Assembly: GCA_905221605.1 (NCBI GenBank)
Contig: CAJNDS010002129.1
Coordinates: 163,501 to 227,500, forward strand
DNA: 64,000 nt
Source: Symbiodinium natans
Taxonomy: Eukaryota; Sar; Dinophyceae; Suessiales; Symbiodiniaceae
Reading direction: 5' to 3'
Positions 12,301 through 20,899 of the stretch are shown piece by piece (the first letter of the stretch is position 1; the number at the start of each line of letters is the position of its first letter). Position numbers and translations under genes: made by a program. Under the pieces are notes generated by a model. That model made no database searches. It had not been told where the DNA came from and saw only the letters and a list, made by a program, of their open reading frames with translations.

Positions 12301-13712
12301 GACCCCAGCTTCCGCATGCAGCGGAAGGAGCCAGTCACGACCCCGATGTTGTCTGAGTACTGGTCCAGGCCGGACAGCCTGGCCTTCACCATCGGTCTTG
12401 GTGCAGCTCTCCTTCGGGACCAAATCGCTTGCCAGCTGGTTGCCTTTGATGGAACGTTTCGCCTCCACCTGTTGGGGTGCAGGTGGCACGTGGAAGGAAC
12501 AATGGACTTTCAGAAGCTCCTGAAGCTCATGATCCACGTTTTGTCGGGCATTTGCCGAATTACCTGTCTCAAGGTAGGTTTGCTGGGGCCTGAGATGCTG
12601 GGCAGAGACCACATTGCCGAGGCCAGTTTCCGTAAGGCCATGGAGATGAGTGGATCGCAGCTGAAGATCCAGGTCAGCACCCGCCGGTACCATGACTCGC
12701 CCCCACCCGCGGCCAATCTGGCCTTGGTCCTGAACGGAGGAATAGACAGCAGCTTCGGAGCATGGGCCCCCACCCTGCAGTTGCTCCTTGAGCATCGGAC
12801 TCCTACGGCGTTCACAGGCTACGCGCCCTACGACAAACTAGGCTGCGAACGAGTCCTTCGCCTCATGAAGAGTGCCGTCCAGGTGCCCACGCTGAGCAAC
12901 CCATTTCGGTTCAATATGGGGACCCTTGCGTCTGATGCATTCGTGGTGTGTACCTGTGGTGTAGAAGATGGCCAGCCTGTACCATCAAGCAGCGAGCTGG
13001 AAGAGGTGCACAGGCTCGAGCGAATTGAGAAGCTCAAGGATCTTGAGCGACTGAACGCAGAAGATGGCAACAGTGATGCTGTCCAGAACCTGAAGTCACT
13101 GCGCCTTGATTTGGAACGTGGTCTGGAACTCATCCCGCCCGATGTTACGCATTCCGACATTGAACGGTGGGCCCTTGGCCAGTCCGAAGCGAGGTGGTAG
13201 ACCTCGTCTGCTGCAAAGGCAGGATTTTGACTCTTACAGCTTGATTGCTGTTAAGCTCGTTTTTGATTTGTGTGGCCGTACGCATTCCTGCGCCCGGGTT
13301 CAAGGGCTCATATGCTGCGCAGAGTGTGCAGCGCCTCACACAATTTCCAAGACCATGATTTGCTCCGGGAGAGGCATGTTGCAACTCGGACCGCGTGCAT
13401 TTTGGGTAGCACCGCGGTAGTAGAGACAGAGGTAGAAGCAGCTGTGGTTGTAATTTGATAGGAGTTGCTGGGTAGAAAACTATGAAAACAGGAGCAGGAC
13501 TAGTGATCGTGGTGGTGGCACAAGCGTGAATCATGGCGACCTCGCGGGATGGAATTCATATGCTGTACAGTCATGTCGGCTCCTGAAACCATTCGCATTT
13601 CTGCGTCCGGTTCCAGTGTGCAGACATTGCGCGGCCTCAACCAAAAAGCTGAAACATGGAGCCGCTTGGCACATGTGGTGCGCAGCCTGCGTCGGTCACA
13701 CCTTTCCCAAGC
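3173..13712 (+). CDS. RCC1-repeat (beta-propeller) gene, span of dispersed exons
   Basis: At least eleven short plus-strand segments across 10.5 kb encode the RCC1/RLD signature, an aromatic-Val-x-Ile/Ala-x-x-Gly-x-x-His-Ser/Thr-Cys-Ala-Leu motif, with CWG after it in several. RCC1 repeats form seven-bladed propellers that bind protein partners or small GTPases; many protist members are uncharacterised. Clean exons lie at 3173, 4690, 5925, 6493, 7484, 8544, 10215 and 11460. Others (7770, 8041, 8833, 13255, 13650) are degenerate. Introns carry telomeric tracts. It could be one gene, two genes, or a gene plus decaying duplicate blades; I cannot assign the first and last exons. Confidence 0.55.
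4690..4757 (+). CDS. RCC1-like exon (YFVSLAAGKSHSCLA)
   Basis: Starts directly after CTGATCCAG and reads G-Y-F-V-S-L-A-A-G-K-S-H-S-C-L-A-R, an RCC1 blade core. The intron upstream ends with a run of CCCTAAA heptamers (about 4638-4672) placed 18 bases before the acceptor. The 3' boundary is not clear; the frame continues to about 4757 before ordinary intron sequence. Confidence 0.55.
4806..5395 (-). pseudogene. Possible remnant of a non-LTR reverse transcriptase
   Basis: On the minus strand the region contains, in shifted frames, QLNTGKNEAFSVL followed about 60 codons later by a Leu/Arg-rich helix stretch (LNLSLALSRRLWLH). This order resembles the end of the palm and the thumb of LINE-type reverse transcriptases in protists, where a LN-x-x-KTE block precedes a LS-x-x-LW block. 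No YxDD box was found and at least one frameshift is needed. Chance resemblance is possible; the call is tentative. Confidence 0.25.
5775..5920. repeat. CCCTAAA-type interstitial telomeric tract
   Basis: C-rich strand heptamers, many degenerate to CCCCTAAA or CCCCAAA, ending four bases before the RCC1 exon at 5925. Together with the TTTAGGG tract at about 6020-6066 it brackets that exon. Confidence 0.85.
5925..6003 (+). CDS. RCC1-like exon (FRQVACGAAHTCALDS)
   Basis: The exon begins directly after CCCCAAACCAG, so the acceptor is the last unit of a CCCTAAA tract. It reads HHQGDIPDLEFRQVAC then GAAHTCALDS, a clean RCC1 blade. The best donor is GC at 6004, and within 20 bases the intron turns into TTTAGGG repeats. 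It is one of the best examples of an exon bracketed by telomeric tracts pointing outwards. Confidence 0.65.
6493..6545 (+). CDS. RCC1-like exon (GGEVHCWGSSFAAG)
   Basis: Follows CGCTCAG and reads G-G-E-V-H-C-W-G-S-S-F-A-A-G-C, the CWG turn that closes an RCC1 blade. It would complete a blade begun in an earlier exon. The end is uncertain. No telomeric tract lies directly before it; the nearest is TTTAGGG at about 6182. Confidence 0.5.
7084..7196. mobile_element. Family-A inverted-repeat element, copy 1
   Basis: Left arm GGTGTTCCCCCCTTATAT then CACAGTCCTTAATGGGGATTA; right arm mirrors it as CCCTATTAAGGACTGTTAG and GGTGGAACATCCCA. About 110 bases with long terminal inverted repeats around a G run, no coding capacity. 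Other copies are near 26208, 48844, 51427, 56849 and 58671. Confidence 0.75.
7484..7565 (+). CDS. RCC1-like exon (FVAIAASGGHSCALKKSG)
   Basis: Starts after CCCAAGCAG and encodes FVAIAASGGHSCALKKSG followed by RALCWGFND, a complete RCC1 blade unit and the cleanest in the window. The frame meets TGA immediately after, so the exon must end at the GC donor at 7566. Degenerate CCTTAAA units lie about 100 bases upstream. Confidence 0.7.
7593..7698 (+). mobile_element. Family-B short inverted-repeat element, copy 2
   Basis: Best-preserved long copy: TTTACGAGAACAGGGGACCC, then TAATATAGACCCCCACATAG, TAGGATACCCT, AAAAGGACCCCAAGAAGGTA and finally TTTTCGGAAACCCCC. Ends are related as inverted repeats (TTACGA-type against TTCGGAAA). 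Lies in the intron after the RCC1 exon at 7484. Confidence 0.65.
7770..7872 (+). pseudogene. Degenerate RCC1-like segment
   Basis: One frame gives a run like AAAAHLSEDNNQTD and another gives CTPRHTLQCWGD. Both resemble parts of an RCC1 blade but do not lie in the same frame, and a stop interrupts the first. Either two tiny exons or a decayed blade. Low confidence. Confidence 0.25.
8041..8115 (+). CDS. Degenerate RCC1-like exon (FKQIAPGVSAQALL)
   Basis: Reads VPKSKFKQIAPGVSAQALL then RVAGYW. The F-K-Q-I-x-x-G-V-S start fits an RCC1 blade, but the expected His-Ser-Cys-Ala-Leu is replaced by AQALL. It follows an AG (CCCAAG). Could be a divergent blade or a decaying copy. Confidence 0.35.
8544..8600 (+). 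CDS. RCC1-like exon (GYLHTCALTRQDEVLCWG)
   Basis: Starts after CCTCTGCAG and reads GYLHTCALTRQDEVLCWGQ, the second half of an RCC1 blade with the CWG turn intact. The exon end is ambiguous between several AG/GC positions after the CWG codons. Confidence 0.65.
8833..8880 (+). pseudogene. Frameshifted RCC1-like segment
   Basis: Contains SAGHTKC in one frame and ATADGTVL in the next, exactly the two halves of an RCC1 blade (SAGHTxCA..ADGTVLCW), separated by a one-base shift and followed by TAG where Cys-Trp-Gly is expected. It reads as a mutated blade rather than a working exon. Confidence 0.35.
9316..9795 (-). other. Unrecognised 159-codon open frame
   Basis: Longest minus-strand frame in this part that is not simple repeat. 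The middle is rich in Tyr, Pro and Lys; the C-terminal third is translated degenerate telomere-like DNA, so at most the first 100 codons could be real. No domain recognised, no convincing splice context. It may be chance. Confidence 0.2.
10215..10271 (+). CDS. RCC1-like exon (FVHISVGGSHFCG)
   Basis: Follows GCGCAG and reads DDHFVHISVGGSHFCGAPGQ, an RCC1 blade core in which the usual Ala-Leu after Cys is replaced by Gly-Ala-Pro. A GC donor is available at 10264. The next 120 bases are AT-rich intron. Confidence 0.5.
11460..11543 (+). CDS. RCC1-like exon (QVVCAAFGGSTWTAVVL)
   Basis: The frame gives EQVVCAAFGGSTWTAVVL then AHSSGEA and a stop. It keeps the spacing of an RCC1 blade, with Thr-Trp-Thr in place of His-Ser-Cys. 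A GC donor at 11544 avoids the stop. This blade lies about 200 bases upstream of the intronless ORF at 11752. Confidence 0.45.
11752..13200 (+). CDS. Intronless 482-aa protein with MSS51-like C-terminal domain
   Basis: Longest non-repetitive ORF in the window, with an ATG start and a TAG stop. The C-terminal half has the order typical of the MSS51-like domain found behind MYND zinc fingers: a strand block LHLLGCRW, then CLKVGLLGPEM, then LALVLNGG with W-A-P-T-L about eleven residues later, then P-T-A-F-T-G-Y and a final NPFRF-x(8)-D-x-F-V-V. Members are thought to act as protein-protein or translational regulators. No Cys-rich MYND finger is present in the N-terminal 150 residues, and a charged helix (about residues 415-460) follows the domain. 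Lack of introns among intron-rich neighbours suggests a retrocopy or recent insertion. Function unknown. Confidence 0.8.
   Translation: MEAAELAPYRDALAVRGFSVVLDCGAKVLVQAVHYQPLMEHIRMTGCRFTCRHVFLDPSLEDVVSSLVASLPKRLKVKALSSDTVPLSFATTCAEMPGAVSIHKTFIDVQVPSSLLSSGESGAVTASTTEADLRKGRNPRITSRSACAAKHHQHVRRLQEKADADVVATAILDAVLCCGRFGLDPSFRMQRKEPVTTPMLSEYWSRPDSLAFTIGLGAALLRDQIACQLVAFDGTFRLHLLGCRWHVEGTMDFQKLLKLMIHVLSGICRITCLKVGLLGPEMLGRDHIAEASFRKAMEMSGSQLKIQVSTRRYHDSPPPAANLALVLNGGIDSSFGAWAPTLQLLLEHRTPTAFTGYAPYDKLGCERVLRLMKSAVQVPTLSNPFRFNMGTLASDAFVVCTCGVEDGQPVPSSSELEEVHRLERIEKLKDLERLNAEDGNSDAVQNLKSLRLDLERGLELIPPDVTHSDIERWALGQSEARW
13255..13303 (+). CDS. Divergent RCC1-like exon (LVFDLCGRTHSCARVQG)
   Basis: After GTTAAG the frame reads LVFDLCGRTHSCARVQG, close to the RCC1 core (G-R-T-H-S-C-A). 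It lies downstream of the intronless ORF, so that ORF would be nested in an RCC1-gene intron. Boundaries are uncertain. Confidence 0.35.
13650..13712 (+). CDS. Divergent RCC1-like segment (CAACVGHTF)
   Basis: One frame reads WHMWCAACVGHTFPKLK, with V-x-A-A-x-V-G-H-T as in an RCC1 blade. No clear splice sites. May be the last blade or a decayed one. Confidence 0.25.
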
Positions 13713-14734
13713 TCAAAATGCCACACCCCAGGACTCCAGGGACCTTGCAAAAGACGTAGTCAGAAGGCCTGCAGGGGCAGTGTCTGTCTTTTCGCGGGCA
13801 CCTTAGGAAAACAGGCCCAAAGGTCGTCCAGGAGTTGCCTCTGAGGGGGGAGGGGGGGAAGGCGGGGAAGGGGCTAGTACCTAAAGCCCAACCCTAGGTA
13901 GCCAACAGCCCCAACCCCTGAATGAGCCTCATTCCCCAAGCGAGTCGAAAAGGGACATCTTGTTCCCCTCAAGATGTTTGCACATGCTTCCTGCCAAGGA
14001 AATTATTCAAGATACCAGTAGTAGCCCCAAGCCCTTGACAAATGGCTGTTCTGCGAGTGAGTTCTTTGCTGCTAGCCAAACACTCGACAGAGTTTAGAGT
14101 TTGTGGGGTATGGGGCTTTGTTTGGGGGTACTCACGTGTTGTGTGGGAGCATGGCTGTACAGCGTGTCGAGTTGCTGCAGTCCGTTCTTGAGCAAGGAAA
14201 ACTCATGGTCAAGCACCTTAAAAAAATCAGAGGGGTAGGGCTGGGGCTGTCGAAGCTGCCAAGGAAGAGGATGACGAGCACGGAGCTGTGACGCGGTTGG
14301 CAGCGGAAACAACCTCCGGCAGAACATGTCGGGGGCGACGTTAATGCTACGGAGAGGGCTTCCTATGTGGCGCTAAGCTGCTTGTCCCTCACGTGAAGGA
14401 TTTGTTCTCCCCGACGCTTCAGATCAAAAGAGAGTGCGTCGTCTGCGGCTTTTTGCCGGTGGGGGGGTTGGGGGGGGGGGAGGGGAGTGGTATACTCGTA
14501 CCACCTGCTGCTTGGCAGGTTGATTAAAGTTCCGGCAGTGCTGGGGCGTGTGGCAGCCTCGAATCTGGGCTTAAGCCCGACCCTTCCCACCCTATATTTA
14601 GGATACCCTCTACCCTGTGAAGCCCTGAGCTAGACGCAAACTCCGACAGGAAGGCGGCCTGCACTTCCAGTCAGGAAACCTGGCCAGGTTCTCGGAGGGG
14701 TTGAGCCGAAACCCTAGGACCCCAAACTTTGCCA

Positions 14735-15055
14735 GGGACACTCGGGGTTTAGGCACTCCAGGGACACTCTGGGGTTGGGCACCCTGCGGGTTGGGCGAGA
14801 GTAGACCGGGCGAGGGGAAGAGTTGAGTTTAAAACCTAACAGCCCCACACCGAGGGCCGGGTAATGATAGCTAAAGACTCGAGCAGTGTTCCTGGAGTGG
14901 CCAGTGTCCCTGAAGTGCCCAAACCCAGAGTGTCCCTGGAGTGCCCAGCCCCAGTGCCCAGCCCAGAGTGTCCCTGGAGTGCCCAACCCTAAAGTGTTCC
15001 TGGAGTGCCCAACCCAAAAGAGTGCCCCCTGGAGTGCCCAACCCCAAAGTATCTG
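14735..15055. repeat. Foldback minisatellite, unit about 26 bp
   Basis: Units of the form GTGTCCCTGGAGTGCCCAAC repeat several times at 14885-15055. Inverse-complement units (GGGACACTCTGGGGTTGGGC) occur at about 14735-14800. The arms are separated by roughly 85 bases, so the segment can fold back on itself. It creates Gly/Trp/Leu-rich minus-strand frames that are artefacts. Confidence 0.7.
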
Positions 15056-15403
15056 TACCCAGAGAGGGTGGGGATGTTCGAAGCAAATAATTCTGTCTTT
15101 TAAGTACAATTTTTGTTTCGGGTGGGAGTTCAAGCCAAAGGCCGCGAGGAAGCTTTCCAGGCCGGTACATGCTCCGGGAGGTTCCGAACCGAGGCTCCTC
15201 CCGGATGCAACGCCTTGGGCGTGGCGGCGCGGCCGGCTGCGACGATGAGACCTCGACCCCGACCCTAGGCCCTAGGATCCTTCTCCAACCCAAGCCCAAA
15301 CCGAAAAAAAACCGCCAACCCGAATCCTAGAAGAAAAACCGCCAACCCGAATCCTATAAACACCACCCTATGTCCGGAAACCACCTAAACCTCACTGGCT
15401 CAG

Positions 15404-15473
15404 GCCATGGCCGAGAAGTCGATCCAGGAGGCAAAGAGCGTAGCCAAGAAGGCCAGCATGTAGGAAGCAGGGG
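15404..15473 (+). CDS. Short exon ending MAEKSIQEAKSVAKKASM-stop
   Basis: Starts after GGCTCAG and reads A-M-A-E-K-S-I-Q-E-A-K-S-V-A-K-K-A-S-M then TAG. An Ala/Lys helix like this is a plausible C-terminal tail. TTTAGGG-type repeats begin just after it, as with other exons here. It may end the RCC1 gene or belong to another gene; the stop could also be bypassed by a donor just before it. Confidence 0.45.
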
Positions 15474-15731
15474 TTAGGGGTTAGGGCAGGGTTTAGCATT
15501 TAGGGTTTAGGGTTTAGGGATTCCGGGAACGCCCTCAGTCCGGCTGCAAAAAAGGGCTCAAGGGTGCATGGGTAGGCAGCCCGAGGTTTCAGGCCAAGTT
15601 CTGTGTGCAAAGGGCTTTAAGTGGATGCGTGACCTGGATTTCCGTCACTGATTACTGGTTTGTTGTCAGGGCGTTGGTTCCAGAGGTGTGTTCTGCGTCC
15701 TAAACCCGAAGCCCTCAACCCAATTCCCAGC

Positions 15732-16312
15732 ACTGTGCGCAGAAGTGCCTTGACCACTTGACCACTGCAAGGATCTCATCTAGCAGCATTCAAGGGCCAC
15801 CATCTACAGGCTTATGGTCTGAGTACCATGGTTCTGCGCAGATTTGGCTCAGAGATTCAAGGATAGCAGCGCACAAAATCCCTGAGCCAGGGCTCATGCA
15901 GACTCTTTTGCTGCACGCCTTGCTCTGCATGGTGTTCTCCTCCCCAGCGCGGGGAGACTCTCAAAATTCTTTCGGGTCGCCTGCAAGGACGCGAATGACA
16001 TCAATTCCTCTACCATGTCTCCTAGTTCATCTCAAGCCCTTCGTATCGAGATCGCCGTTATGCAAAGCCCTCGAACATCCTGCGACGTCTGTTCAGGCTT
16101 TGGGTTTAGAGTCATACTCATGCCAAGTCGGCGCACCACACCTGCTAGCCGCTTCGCGTACACAGCAATGGTTCCGAGTGCTGTCCTGCTTTCGTGCTTG
16201 TTCTTCCATGCGGCATAGCACCCTTTTGCCATCTCATGTCTTTATGACTGGATTCCGGTACCTCATTCTTGATCCACAAAACCCTTGCCAAACCCTAAAA
16301 CCGAAGTTCTGA
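15732..16312 (+). CDS. Long open exon, product unrecognised
   Basis: After CCCAATTCCCAG, preceded by degenerate CCCTAAA units, a frame stays open for about 190 codons to TGA at 16310-16312. It starts HCAQKCLDHLTTAR and is rich in Ser, Leu and Pro with several Cys. I see no known domain or clear membrane segment apart from a hydrophobic stretch near residues 55-65. The acceptor context and length make it better than chance. Confidence 0.35.
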
Positions 16313-16737
16313 TGCCCTGAGAGGAGCCCTTCACCGTGCCAGGGCCATGAGCATCTCAAGTTCGGCTTCAGGCTGCGATCCCTTTTTTGGGTGGCCCCCC
16401 CAACAAGCAAGAAAAGAAATCGCCTAATCCCTGCAACCAATGGAAACTCTGCCGCCCCAAACCCATAAACCTGAGGGTTTTGTAATTGGCCCTCAGGAAG
16501 GGCCGCATGAGCTTGCCTCGAAGGCGAAGGCCCTACAAGCTCGCACGCGCAAGCCAGATTCTTGGCAAGCAAGTGGCAAGGGTTGAGACAGGGCTTCGGG
16601 GCTTGGGGGCTTCGGCTTGGGGCTTAGAACGTTTGAGGGGTTTCCAAATTAAGCTTTGTTTGTGTTCAGAGGTTGAGGCTCAGGGGCCCTAAACCCTAAA
16701 CCCTAAACCCTGAGGGCTTCGGGTCTTGGAGGCATGC

Positions 16738-16809
16738 CCTGGAAGGACGGCCTTGAAGGTTGGTGCCACGGCCAGCAGCGCAGTTTTCACTGGATCTGAC
16801 ATGGTCCGG
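16738..16809 (-). CDS. Short exon, candidate (MSDPVKTALLAVAPTF)
   Basis: The minus frame reads RTMSDPVKTALLAVAPTFK then AVLP between an acceptor CAG and a GC donor. CCCTAAA units lie to its left (16689-16710) and TTTAGGG units to its right (16876-16896), the bracketing seen around other exons. The opposite strand is also open, so the strand is not certain. Its phase does not join directly to the signal-peptide exon at 17221. Confidence 0.35.
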
Positions 16810-16904
16810 CTGCACCTCCGCACTGCCCCTGCACCTCGGACGAGTAAAAATACTTGGGGTTTCCCAATCGGGTTTTTAGGGGTTTAGGGTTTAGGGTCAA
16901 TATG

Positions 16905-16958
16905 GGGTTTTCGAAATTAGGGGTACCTTATTGGGGTCCCCGCTATAAGGGCCCCCAT
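16905..16958 (-). mobile_element. Family-B element fragment, reversed
   Basis: Reads TTTTCGAAATTAGGGGTACC then TTATTGGGGTCCCCGCTATA on the plus strand, the reverse complement of the right half of family B. The other end is missing or diverged. Confidence 0.5.
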
Positions 16959-17220
16959 TTGGTTCAAGGGTAGTTAAAAAGTACGGTTAGAAGTAACCGT
17001 TGTGCCCTTGTTTAGGGTCCTTGTGACCCTTCTTGTAAACTACCCATAAGTAGGGACTCTGGAGCTTGATCGTTTGGAGTTTGAAGGTCTCGATTCCAGG
17101 GTTCGGGTGTCTAGGGAGGCGCGCGTTACACCACAAGGGGCGAAACTCCTGGCACTGCAAAAAGTAAGGCTCAAACATCCCCCTTGGGTGCAACCGAGAG
17201 CCTGACCAGGAGACATTACC

Positions 17221-17274
17221 TGCGCTCACGCATAGAGAGGCCGTCACAGCGAGGATCAGTCCAAACCGAATCAT
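17221..17274 (-). CDS. First exon of a secreted or membrane protein (signal peptide)
   Basis: The minus strand has ATG followed by MIRFGLILAVTASLCVSAG: a short positive n-region, a hydrophobic core and an Ala-x-Gly cleavage-like end. The exon is cut right there by a canonical donor GTAATG. Signal peptide plus donor at the cleavage region is a common first-exon layout. The mature protein must be encoded at lower coordinates; I could not identify it. Confidence 0.45.
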
Positions 17275-18050
17275 CACGGGATGAAGATCACACGGCAACA
17301 CACTTCTGTACCTGAAAACCCACATCCCAAGCCTACATCGCACAAATCCAGAAGCACACCAAGACGAAACCTGCGAGCCTCCTTAAGCGACCATCCTCAG
17401 TCTCGGCCACCTGGTGCAAGCTGGGCGTTGAGTGCAGACTGGCGCCCTTGCAGTACCGGCAGGCCAGTGGAAGGGCAGAGATGTCCCTAAACCCTAAAGG
17501 GAACCAACCCCAAACCCCATGCAGCACCGCCTCAACCCTCAGCTGTCGACTGTTTAGGGTCATAAGCCCTAAGAGCTTGCAACTTACATTGCGAACCCTA
17601 TTCTTGCGTTGGGACCAGAGGTCCACGCATCCCCCTCAACAGCAACTAAAGTCGAATTCTTAGGCTTAAGAGGGCTTTTCGTGAGGAATACAGGTCAGAA
17701 GGCTTTCAAGGGCCAAAACGTAGGCGAGAGGAGTTCCCTGTGGAGGTGGCCCATGGATGGCAACGACTCGGAGACCGACCAAATCTTCTGGGGCTCTTGT
17801 TCTGCAAAAAGGTTCTCGGGCTGAAGGTTTACTACTGCTTGCTTAAGAACCCCCCCCCGCAAAAAAAAACATAAGCGCAACATAGGGAGGGATGATTATC
17901 TCTCATTTTGGGGTGGCGGGGGGGGGGGGTTTCTTCAGCAAAAGTTTAGGATGATTTAGAAAGCTCAAGACCCAACCAACCTCCCTATAAGCCGTAAAAA
18001 ACATGGATTCCGGATGCAGGGCCGGAAGGGCTGGAATAAAAGCAAAGCAG

Positions 18051-18353
18051 CCCAGGCCTATGGCAGAGCCGGGCGAAGTTCTGCATCTACCCTCCAGAGC
18101 AGTTTGTGCTGGCCGTTGCAAAGTCGGGCGATGCCCGGCATGGCTTCTTGTTGCTCACCCGGTCAGGCGAGATAGGCGTATTCACCCCGAGAGACGGGCT
18201 CGTGACCACCCCTTTTCCTTGGAGGAAGCTCGATCCCACTCGATGGCACCGCCTCCTTGCCGTCGGCAATCGACAGAGCACGGCTTTCTTCTGCGACGAT
18301 CGGCACATCGGATCGGTGTCTGCAACACCAGGGCGGTGGCGCTGGCCTGCTAG
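18051..18353 (+). CDS. Exon with LamG/concanavalin-like fold signature
   Basis: After AGCAAAGCAG the frame stays open for about 100 codons to a GC donor following CTGCTAG. It reads FVLAVAKSGDARHGFLLL, then TRSGEIGVFTPRDG, then WHRLLAVGNRQSTAFFCDD followed by RHIGSV. The W-H-x-L-x-A-V ... F-x-x-D-x-x-x-I-G-S pattern is that of LamG/pentraxin-like jelly-roll domains, which usually bind glycans or act outside the cell. Other exons of the gene were not identified. Confidence 0.5.
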   Translation, partial: PRPMAEPGEVLHLPSRAVCAGRCKVGRCPAWLLVAHPVRRDRRIHPERRARDHPFSLEEARSHSMAPPPCRRQSTEHGFLLRRSAHRIGVCNTRAVALAC

Positions 18354-18467
18354 GCGGGAGGCGGTGAATATAAGCTTTCACAGGGATAGGGAGTCATCCA
18401 ACCACTCATGGCCAATCGCGACAGCCAGCAACCCGAAGCCTAAACCCGAAAACCCTAAACTGCCAGG

Positions 18468-18590
18468 TTTGGCGGCGACGCAGATGCGCGAAAACCTCAG
18501 GGAGCAGGGGAGTTGCGGGAGGTCGCGTTCTGTACCTGGCCCTCGAGAAGTGCCAAGCAGGAGCAATGCCGAAGTGCTGGGGAAAAAAGC
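18468..18590 (+). CDS. Candidate exon bracketed by telomeric tracts
   Basis: Begins after CCCTAAACTGCCAG and is followed by TTTAGGG units from about 18620. All three plus frames are nearly open; one reads GELREVAFCTW and another RVLYLALEKCQAGAMPKCWG. I cannot choose the frame or name the product. It could be the next exon of the LamG-like gene. Confidence 0.3.
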
Positions 18591-18659
18591 TTAAGCATGG
18601 TCAGAGAGACCTGGGGCAAAGGGTTTAGGGATGTTTAGGGTTGAGGGCCCGAAGTTCAT

Positions 18660-20180
18660 GTACATTATGAGAATTTCATATCAGTATATTTCCAGAGCCC
18701 TTCCTTTACTTTGTTCATATTGCCTGTCAGTGTATATTTGTGTAACGAGTTCATTATATACTTGCGTATCTTGTCATCAACAAAGGAACACCTAGATGGC
18801 GGATCCACAAAGCAGCATCCTGGTGAATTTGGGAGATCAATGGTTAACGCAGATGCCAAACAAAAACGATTCCCAAAACCATCCCGACATTATAAGACTA
18901 TTTTTCTTCCAATCCCTACGTAATTGTAGTATAACTACTAAAATAACCATTCCAGTCGACTAGCCCCTACATTCTGCTTCAGGTGTCGCTGAAAAGTCGT
19001 GTAAGATGTGGCCCCTAAAAGTGCTGTAGGCACTTCGAAAGCGTGGATGTTAGGCTTGATACCACATGATGATATGCATGTTCGTGCTCGAAGTTCAGGC
19101 GTTGATCCTAGACTGACGCAAGTTTAGCCTCGACTTTTACAAGCTCCGCACACCCCTGTTGTTCTTGCGCTAGACACATTCGTACCCAGATCTCATGAAT
19201 CAGATGCCTGGGGCCTTTGAGGTTGCCGCCCTTGTCCTCGCATCACTCCGCGACTTGTAGCCTCTGCTCTTTTCATCGACATTCTTGAACTCAGGACACC
19301 CTACCGTTGGTGTTATGACTACTACTGTAGTATTGTAACACCATTGAGTTCTGTTATGATGATTCCAGACTCTCAAGTGTTCAGTGAAAAGAGCCTGTAT
19401 TGTGGGCTGGCTCGCTTTGTCTTAATGCTATAGACGGGAAGAAAGAAAAATAACATGGAAGTATCAGCGGGAACAGAAGGCAAGGTAGAGCCCTCCAAAA
19501 CCTTCCGCCATAGAAGTCGTCCGGCTAAAAGACCTGACTGGGACAGGCGGGCAGCCTACAAACCCTTTCGGAGATCCTCGTCACGCGGTGCGCCCAGCTT
19601 GCCATTCGGGTTGCGGCTTTGGCTTTTGGGCAATGGGTGGCGCAAGAGATGACACACATGTCTGGAGCGTGGACGACTCCCTAAACCCTAAACCCGAAAC
19701 CCTAAACCCTAAACCCTGGCCACCAGCCTCGGGGAGGGGTGGGGGGCGGCTCCAACAGCTTCAGACTGGGTAGCAGAGGTCTGAGTCAAGTCTGCTGACT
19801 TATGATCAGCACAGAATACCCAAGAGGGGCATTCTGGGCTTATGCGCGACACTCGGCACATCCTGTCCTGAAGGCACCTGCTGTGCTTCCAGACGCCCGA
19901 AACCCAACCGCCCTCCTGTAAATCCTAATTCAACCCCAGAGCCTGCCCCACGGAAATTCCAGACCAAATCCCTGTGCCGTTTCTGGAACTCATTGGCTCG
20001 AAGGCTTTTTTAGACGGGGCTTGTGAGAGGCGCCAGAGAGGGTTTAGAGTTTCAATGTTGTTAGTTGCGAGCGCGCGAACGTTGTGTCGGGTGCAGTGTT
20101 AGAGTCAGAGAACTTCGGAGACCCAAAAGCATTGACAGCTTTAGCCCTAACTAAGCCCATGACTCCTAGTGGTTAACGGT
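18660..20180. other. Intergenic or intronic stretch
   Basis: AT-richer from 18660 to about 18960, then mixed sequence without recognised exons. CCCTAAA repeats at 19680-19716 are followed by a Ser/Gln-rich short frame that I cannot identify. No element of family A or B seen. Confidence 0.4.
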
Positions 20181-20256
20181 CTTGTTTTTTGCCTTCTGTA
20201 GATTCTTTAGAAGTCTAGGTCTTGTTAGACATTGCGAAGTTGAGGGTACCGTGACA

Positions 20257-20338
20257 ATGTGCTCTCGATCATTCGTGGTGCAGAAGCGGACTGCGAAATC
20301 TCTGCACCGCTATCAGCTGGGAGATGCCTTGGGAGCAG
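20257..20338 (+). CDS. CDPK exon 1: N-terminus and start of glycine-rich loop
   Basis: ATG at 20257 gives MCSRSFVVQKRTAKSLHRYQ then LGDALGAG. The SFVVQ-x(3)-K-x(6)-Y-x-L-G motif is the usual lead-in to alveolate CDPK kinase domains. The exon ends at GGGAGCAG with a GC donor; joined to exon 2 it gives G-A-G-C-F-G-T-V, a perfect GxGxFGxV loop. There is no Gly at position 2 for myristoylation. An upstream exon is possible because the frame is open before the ATG. Confidence 0.65.
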
Positions 20339-20868
20339 GCAGGAGATGCACTGTTCGGGTTTAAAGTTGTTCGGGTTTTGGGGCCTTTAGGGTTATTTTG
20401 GGGGGTTTTAGGGATTCTGAATCTGAAATTCGGGAGGGTACAGAAGGGAAGGGTGAGGAGATGCGGAGATCGACTCGAGTTGGGTGGGTCAGGGGGCATG
20501 GGGGGTGTGCATTCTGAATGCAGGACCCTAAACCCAGATCTCTTCTATCCTCACCCACCTATTCCAAAGTGCGGGCCGAAACCCAATCCCTGAGCCCCAT
20601 GCATGGAGATGGGTTTGGGGTCAGCTGCGCATGGATGGAACACAGCACGAAGGTTGGTGTGAACGAATGGCTGTCGGCCATATAGAACCCAAGGGCTCAA
20701 TTGAAGGTTTTCAGGCTCGGGATTCTGTCCTGCTGGGCAAGGGCAACTCTCAAGCCTTAAGGCCTGAAAGAGTATAATTTGTCGTATTCAAAATCGATTG
20801 TATAAGATGCGCACCATAGACTGTTAATATACATGTAAGTATACATATGGATAAGTACATTGCTTGTG

Positions 20869-20899
<31 letters not shown>

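Noticed and set aside
17060-17120. tRNA-like B box (TCTCGATTCCAGG)
   Set aside because: No matching A box, acceptor stem or anticodon arm at tRNA spacing.
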